A DNA stretch of 64,000 bases from Pyrocephalus nanus (lineage: Eukaryota > Chordata > Aves > Passeriformes > Tyrannidae), in the NCBI GenBank assembly GCA_038380795.1, contig CM076266.1, forward strand, positions 17,210,145-17,274,144, in the 5' to 3' direction. The notes under the pieces were generated by a model that ran no database searches, had not been told where the DNA came from, and worked only from the letters and a program-made list of their open reading frames with translations. Position numbers and translations under genes: made by a program. Of this stretch, positions 59,421 to 64,000 are shown in pieces; position 1 is the stretch's first letter; each line of letters begins with the position of its first letter.

Positions 59421-62400
59421 TTTTCCATTGCTTCAGAGCAAAGATACATTTATGGGTTTGTTAGTGGAAAACTTTCCCTGGTTCTGGTTATTTGCCTAAT
59501 CTGTGTGTGAACAAGGGTGATAAAGGTTAAAGTGAATAAGAACTGAAAAAGTGACCTTCCAGTGCAACACCCTTGACTTGACAAACCTCATTCCTGTTGA
59601 CATTTTGTCCAAAATGTGTCATGTGGCTTTTACTTCTGGTTATGCTTAGGGATTAGCTGGATTCTGCAATGCTTCTGGCACTAGTGGTGGAGTAAGGAAG
59701 CAAGCACTGACACAAGACCTTGCTCTGTTCCAGTTCATGCTCTCACAGTATTCATCTGCTGTCTTCAGATGACAGTGATCTTGGGTCTGGTTTGAAGCAT
59801 TTGAGCCTTTTTGGTTGCCAAGTAGATGGCACATTCGTTGGAAATAGACCAGTTTGGCTTCTGCATTTGAGTTTCACTTTATAGAAAATTTGATGCAAAG
59901 GCTGTTGGATCTTAAGTAAGGTAATTTAAACTGGGAATTGTTGAGATGGCAAGAAGCCGGCAAGGGATTTCTTCCTCATTAATCACATTTCTGAGCAAAC
60001 CCATCATTTATGTCTCATAAATGTCCTGGGATGTCAGTTGTACATAACTGTCAATTTTTTTAGCCTATACCAAAAAGTTTAAGAATTTAAGGGTTGAAAC
60101 GTGTGTGTATATAGTTCCGTGCTTCTCTGTAGGAGTGCTGCTGGCACACTCCATAGAGCAGATCTGTGTCTTTGGCTGTTTTACTCTCCTCTGCTGACTC
60201 CAGCTCCTCAGTCTCCAGAGGTCTGAAGGTAGCAACCTGGCTGAATCTGGAGACCAAAATGTCATTTCCCAGGGACTGAATCTGTCCTTGAGGCACCCCC
60301 CAGCTTTCAAAAGTCTTGTATGGCTCCTGGGATATCAGATCTTGCCTGTGCACTGGCTGTAGTTGCTACTCAGCCTTTCCTAGAGGTCTGCGCTGTTGTG
60401 TTGTGCCGTGCACTTTTGCTGCCCAGCTCAGCGGTAGGTGCGGGCTGTGAGCTCTTTGATCCTCTCCTCAAGTCACAGCTGGTCCATGAAGATTCCTATA
60501 TGATCTGACAGCTCACCATGTTTTCACCCCTTGACCTAGAGCAGTGTTAGCAAAATTAGCAGGCCAAAAGCAAGCTCTTATTATTGTATTATTTGCAGCC
60601 GTCTACAGTAGAGCATGACTGTGACGTGATTTCCGGAGCTTCTCTATGAGCCAGGGAGGGTGAGGTTTGCACTCTTTGCTTTGGTTATAACTTGGGTTGG
60701 GGGGGAGGAGCAATATTTTAAAGACATTTTACAATTCTGTCCTGCTGGTGTAGAGATTTCAAAGCAAACAGTAGTAGTAAATGCAGATTCTCAAGTTGGA
60801 AGGAATAGCTGTCTAGCAGTTAGTTCTTCTATCTTGCTAAATCTTGGGGAAGGAGGACACAGAGGTGTCTTGGTGCCAGTGAAAACATTATTCTATTGCT
60901 TAACATCTCACTTAGCGGTACTGCAGGTTGTTTTCTTTTTCTGTATTTTAGAGCAACAGCAGCTTGCAAACAATTCCACAGCTTCATCTGCAAGTCTCTG
61001 CACTGTCAAAAATCAACTTGTTCTGCTGACATGTTAAAAAAGAAAAAAATCACAGTGAAACACAAGGAGAAGAGAGCTTAATTTGGCCTGCAGACTGTAC
61101 TCCATCCCACTCAAACGTGGTCAGTGTAAAGCAAATAAACTGCAGCCATGTGGGTTCTGCTGTAGGAGCTGTTGTGCTGCCTTTGATCTTGGAGAAAGTA
61201 TGAACCTCCTGAATCTGACTCATCAAGGTTCTCCTTCATGCGCCTAATAAAAAGCATACAAGCCATCCCGGTGAAGTCAGTAAGATTTCCCATATGCCTA
61301 AATTTAAGCACATGCTGTAAGTGTCCTGCTGAACTGTTAATGAAGGCAGGTCTCCATCTCTTTTGGACAACGTTGCTCAAACTTCTACTGAGCTGTGCTA
61401 CAACAAGAGCAGAAGCTGAGAGGAAACAGAGGGGAAGAGAGAGATTTGATCCAGGTCGTCCTTAAGGTACAGTTGCTAAAGCCTGTGATTGGCTTTGCTG
61501 CGTGCTGAAAGATTGCTTCCTCCAAGCTTGTGCTCCTATTTCCTGCATTGTAATTAGCTCTTCCACATGGTTACCCCAATGTGCACAGCATGCAGTCATA
61601 TGATGAGCTTATGCCACTGGACATCCTCAGCAGGCCGAATCACAAGGCAATGCATTTAATCCTGCCCGCCGGATCTGCCGGACCCTAACACAGGCTGACG
61701 GCAGTAGAGGGGGCTGGCTGTGGAGAAACGACCCCTGAGGGCAGGGACTTGGCTGCATTTGGGCAGAAAGGGATTACAGATGCCTGCTGTCCCTGGAACC
61801 CGTTGTGCAGGGGCTTCTGCAGCAGGCTGCGCTGAGACATCCTTTCCCCCCAGTCTCAAGGGTGGGGAAAAAAGGAAAGGAAAGGAAAGTCTAAGCACCT
61901 TGCACTGGGAAATCGGATTTCGCCCATGATGGTTTGTCCTCTAAAGAAGCGTAGAGGTGATGCTACATCCTTACAGGCAGCTCCAGCCTCAGGCAGACAC
62001 CACAATCACCCCCCTGGCTGCTCATTGTTCATTCTCCCTGATGGTGCAGCTGACACTGGGAGTAGGAGGAAGCTACAGTTGTCCCCTACCTGCCAAAGTC
62101 ACTGGGCAGCACTGACCTTTATTTGCTCTCTGTTGTGCCAAGGGCCAAGCTTTTATATGGTGCAAATTGGCACCTGTCTGCTGACTGCTGTGAAAGGCAC
62201 TTGAGAAGCCTAGGAGAAAAAACGGGTGATACGCTGTCATTTTGTCAAATCTGGCTTGGACTTGAGTTACACAGCTTTCTCTGCATAGAGGGACACCTGA
62301 CTGAAACAGGCAGAGTTTGACTCCCAAGTTTCATAACACAAGACTTCCCCTTTCTTTCACTACCTGTGATTCCAAATGAAAATCTTAACCTGAGGAGACA

Positions 62401-64000
62401 GATGTAATTTCACTGGATCCATTGCTTCAGATCCCAGGGGCATTTCTGTGCAATTTTCTTATTTATAACATTTTATTCTAAAGCTTCTGTTTTCCAAAGT
62501 GATGTTTGGTGTCTTGTTGCTTTCATGTCAAAACAACTGGGAGCAGGGTGACCTGAACTCCTTTCTAGAGCCATGGTAACAGAAGAGCTGATAAACACAA
62601 ACAAGGTCAATTCCAAACTTTTGAATGATGTCAGATCAGCCTCCTGAAGAGAAAAATTAAGAGGTGAAAGAATGTGCTTGAAGACACCAAGTTAGATATG
62701 GTAAAGCATCCCATAGTGTTAGTTTAAAGTTTTATCAATGTTTCCACTGTTTTTTACAAAATACTGCTTGAGGAGTTAGGTGTTTGTGGAAGGATGAATG
62801 TTATTTATAAGGGTTTCTCTGTGGCAGGAAGTTTACAACACAATAGGCAGCTGTTCTGGCTGTTCAAAGGAACCCAAAGGTCCTTCGAAGTAGTGATTAA
62901 TCAGGAGACATCTATGGCCAAATCTAACACATCCTATCAATGAATAACACCTTCTTTTAGCCCTGTTGATTGTTGAGAAGGTGAGCTATGAATTGTGTAC
63001 CTCTGCCTCATGCTATGTGTTGAGGTCCCATCAGAATCTGCTCAAAGCATCTGTTGTCCTGAGGATGGGCCATGAACTACCAGTTCATGGAAACACCATT
63101 CAATGCTGCAAGCCCTGGTGGGGTAAGGATGGCTGTCAGGGCCAGGATTTGCAGCTCCCCTGGCTGGGAATGGCTTTGTGAGCCTCTCGGCTGCTGAGGC
63201 AGGGGGCTTGAGCGGGCATCCCCGAGGGGTGTTGGTGGGGGAGTGTAAGTGTAGGTCGGACCTGCTTATTTCTTCATCTTTTGAATATGGTGACCCTTGT
63301 CTTTTCCTGAGCGTGTCAAGTGCCCTTGGGTATCTAAGGTCTCATTTTAAGTCCCAGGGAATGTGTTTCAGAGGCACACGATGTTACAGGATAGGGGTGA
63401 CTCCTTGCCAGTAAACATTGGCCGTCTTCCTCTTGCCTTGCCTTGCCCCAATCACAGGAGCTTGGAAGAGCTCCTTACACAGAGTGCAAGGACAGCTTCT
63501 TCCCTGCCTGCATTTCCAGCCCTGGTTACCTTGTTCTGCACATCTCTCACACACTCAAGTATGACACTTCTCTGACAACAACCACCACAGAGGAAACAGC
63601 CTCCCCCCCCCAGTTGCTGCTCTTTTTGTGTTGCCTGCGCTGGGTATTTGTTTGCAGAGAGCTTGCATCAACACTCCATACTGCCTTAGACTAAGCAGAC
63701 TAATAGACTCTTTCAACACCTCCATAGCGCTGCCCACTGTCGTAATCATTCAGTGGTCACGGCTCTCTGCAAACAGCAGCACTGAACTCGCCGTGCAATT
63801 ACCAGTTTATTATTTTAAGACGTCTGGGGAGCGGAGTGGTGATAGCCATATGCCAATACGACTGTGGGCTGCTTGTGAAGTTCCTCGTGGGACAGCGAGA
63901 GTGAAGCCAGGAGTCCGAGCAGTTCTTTTAGTCTGGTGACTGACAGCATCTGACATAGGCTTAAAATAACCCACAGGAGAAAAGCAAAAGTCTGCCTCCG
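59421..64000. other. Intergenic, no gene supported
   Basis: ORFs here are short and lack matching splice sites or family likeness. A small AAAGG run lies at 61874-61890. G+C is somewhat higher near 61650-61850 and 63100-63250, but without CpG enrichment of island grade. Confidence 0.5.

Overview
This is a vertebrate nuclear window and almost certainly comes from a bird. It carries CR1 retrotransposon pieces with the typical avian 3' ends, an LTR of a type I recognise from bird genomes, short introns, and CpG-island promoters. One protein-coding gene is complete: HERPUD2, on the + strand. Eight coding exons can be joined from consensus splice sites (2318-2464, 7955-8032, 11084-11197, 13229-13386, 18884-19006, 19324-19647, 20837-20951, 21282-21443). 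Together they make 1221 nt, or 406 residues plus stop, the same length I recall for human HERPUD2. The product is an ER-membrane ubiquitin-like-domain protein of the ER-associated degradation (ERAD) machinery.

Layout. 1-1590: upstream flank with a + strand CR1 copy (about 655-1522). 1590-2330: CpG-island promoter with a 56-bp tandem repeat and a short upstream ORF. 2318-22170: HERPUD2 with introns that hold poly-T tracts, a CR1 tail (8293-8437), a possible in-frame poison exon (12430-12510) and an antisense solo LTR (about 15605-16205). 21671 and 22159: two candidate polyadenylation signals.

The most interesting item lies 2.8 kb past the HERPUD2 stop. At 24243-24448 there is a single exon-like ORF with a strong splice acceptor. 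A dibasic RR follows the acceptor at once, and then a W-L-x3-L-x3-H spacing identical to the receptor-binding helix of parathyroid-hormone peptides, with W at about position 23 of the putative mature peptide. I propose a divergent or decaying PTH-like (PTH-L/PTH4) hormone exon. The signal-peptide exon could not be placed with confidence. A solo LTR (24603-25206) sits about 155 bp beyond it.

27300-27950 is a second, orphan CpG island with a G-quadruplex-type repeat, a near-consensus CTCF motif and an E-box between CRE half-sites. From 27950 to 64000 I find no credible coding exon. It looks like an intergenic stretch with an old CR1 copy (about 32380-33012), low-complexity tracts and some enhancer-like motif clusters (for example GATA repeats at 59355-59369). 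In human the gene beyond the 3' end of HERPUD2 is the cardiac T-box gene TBX20, so cardiac regulatory DNA is a reasonable inference here, but it is not shown by the sequence.
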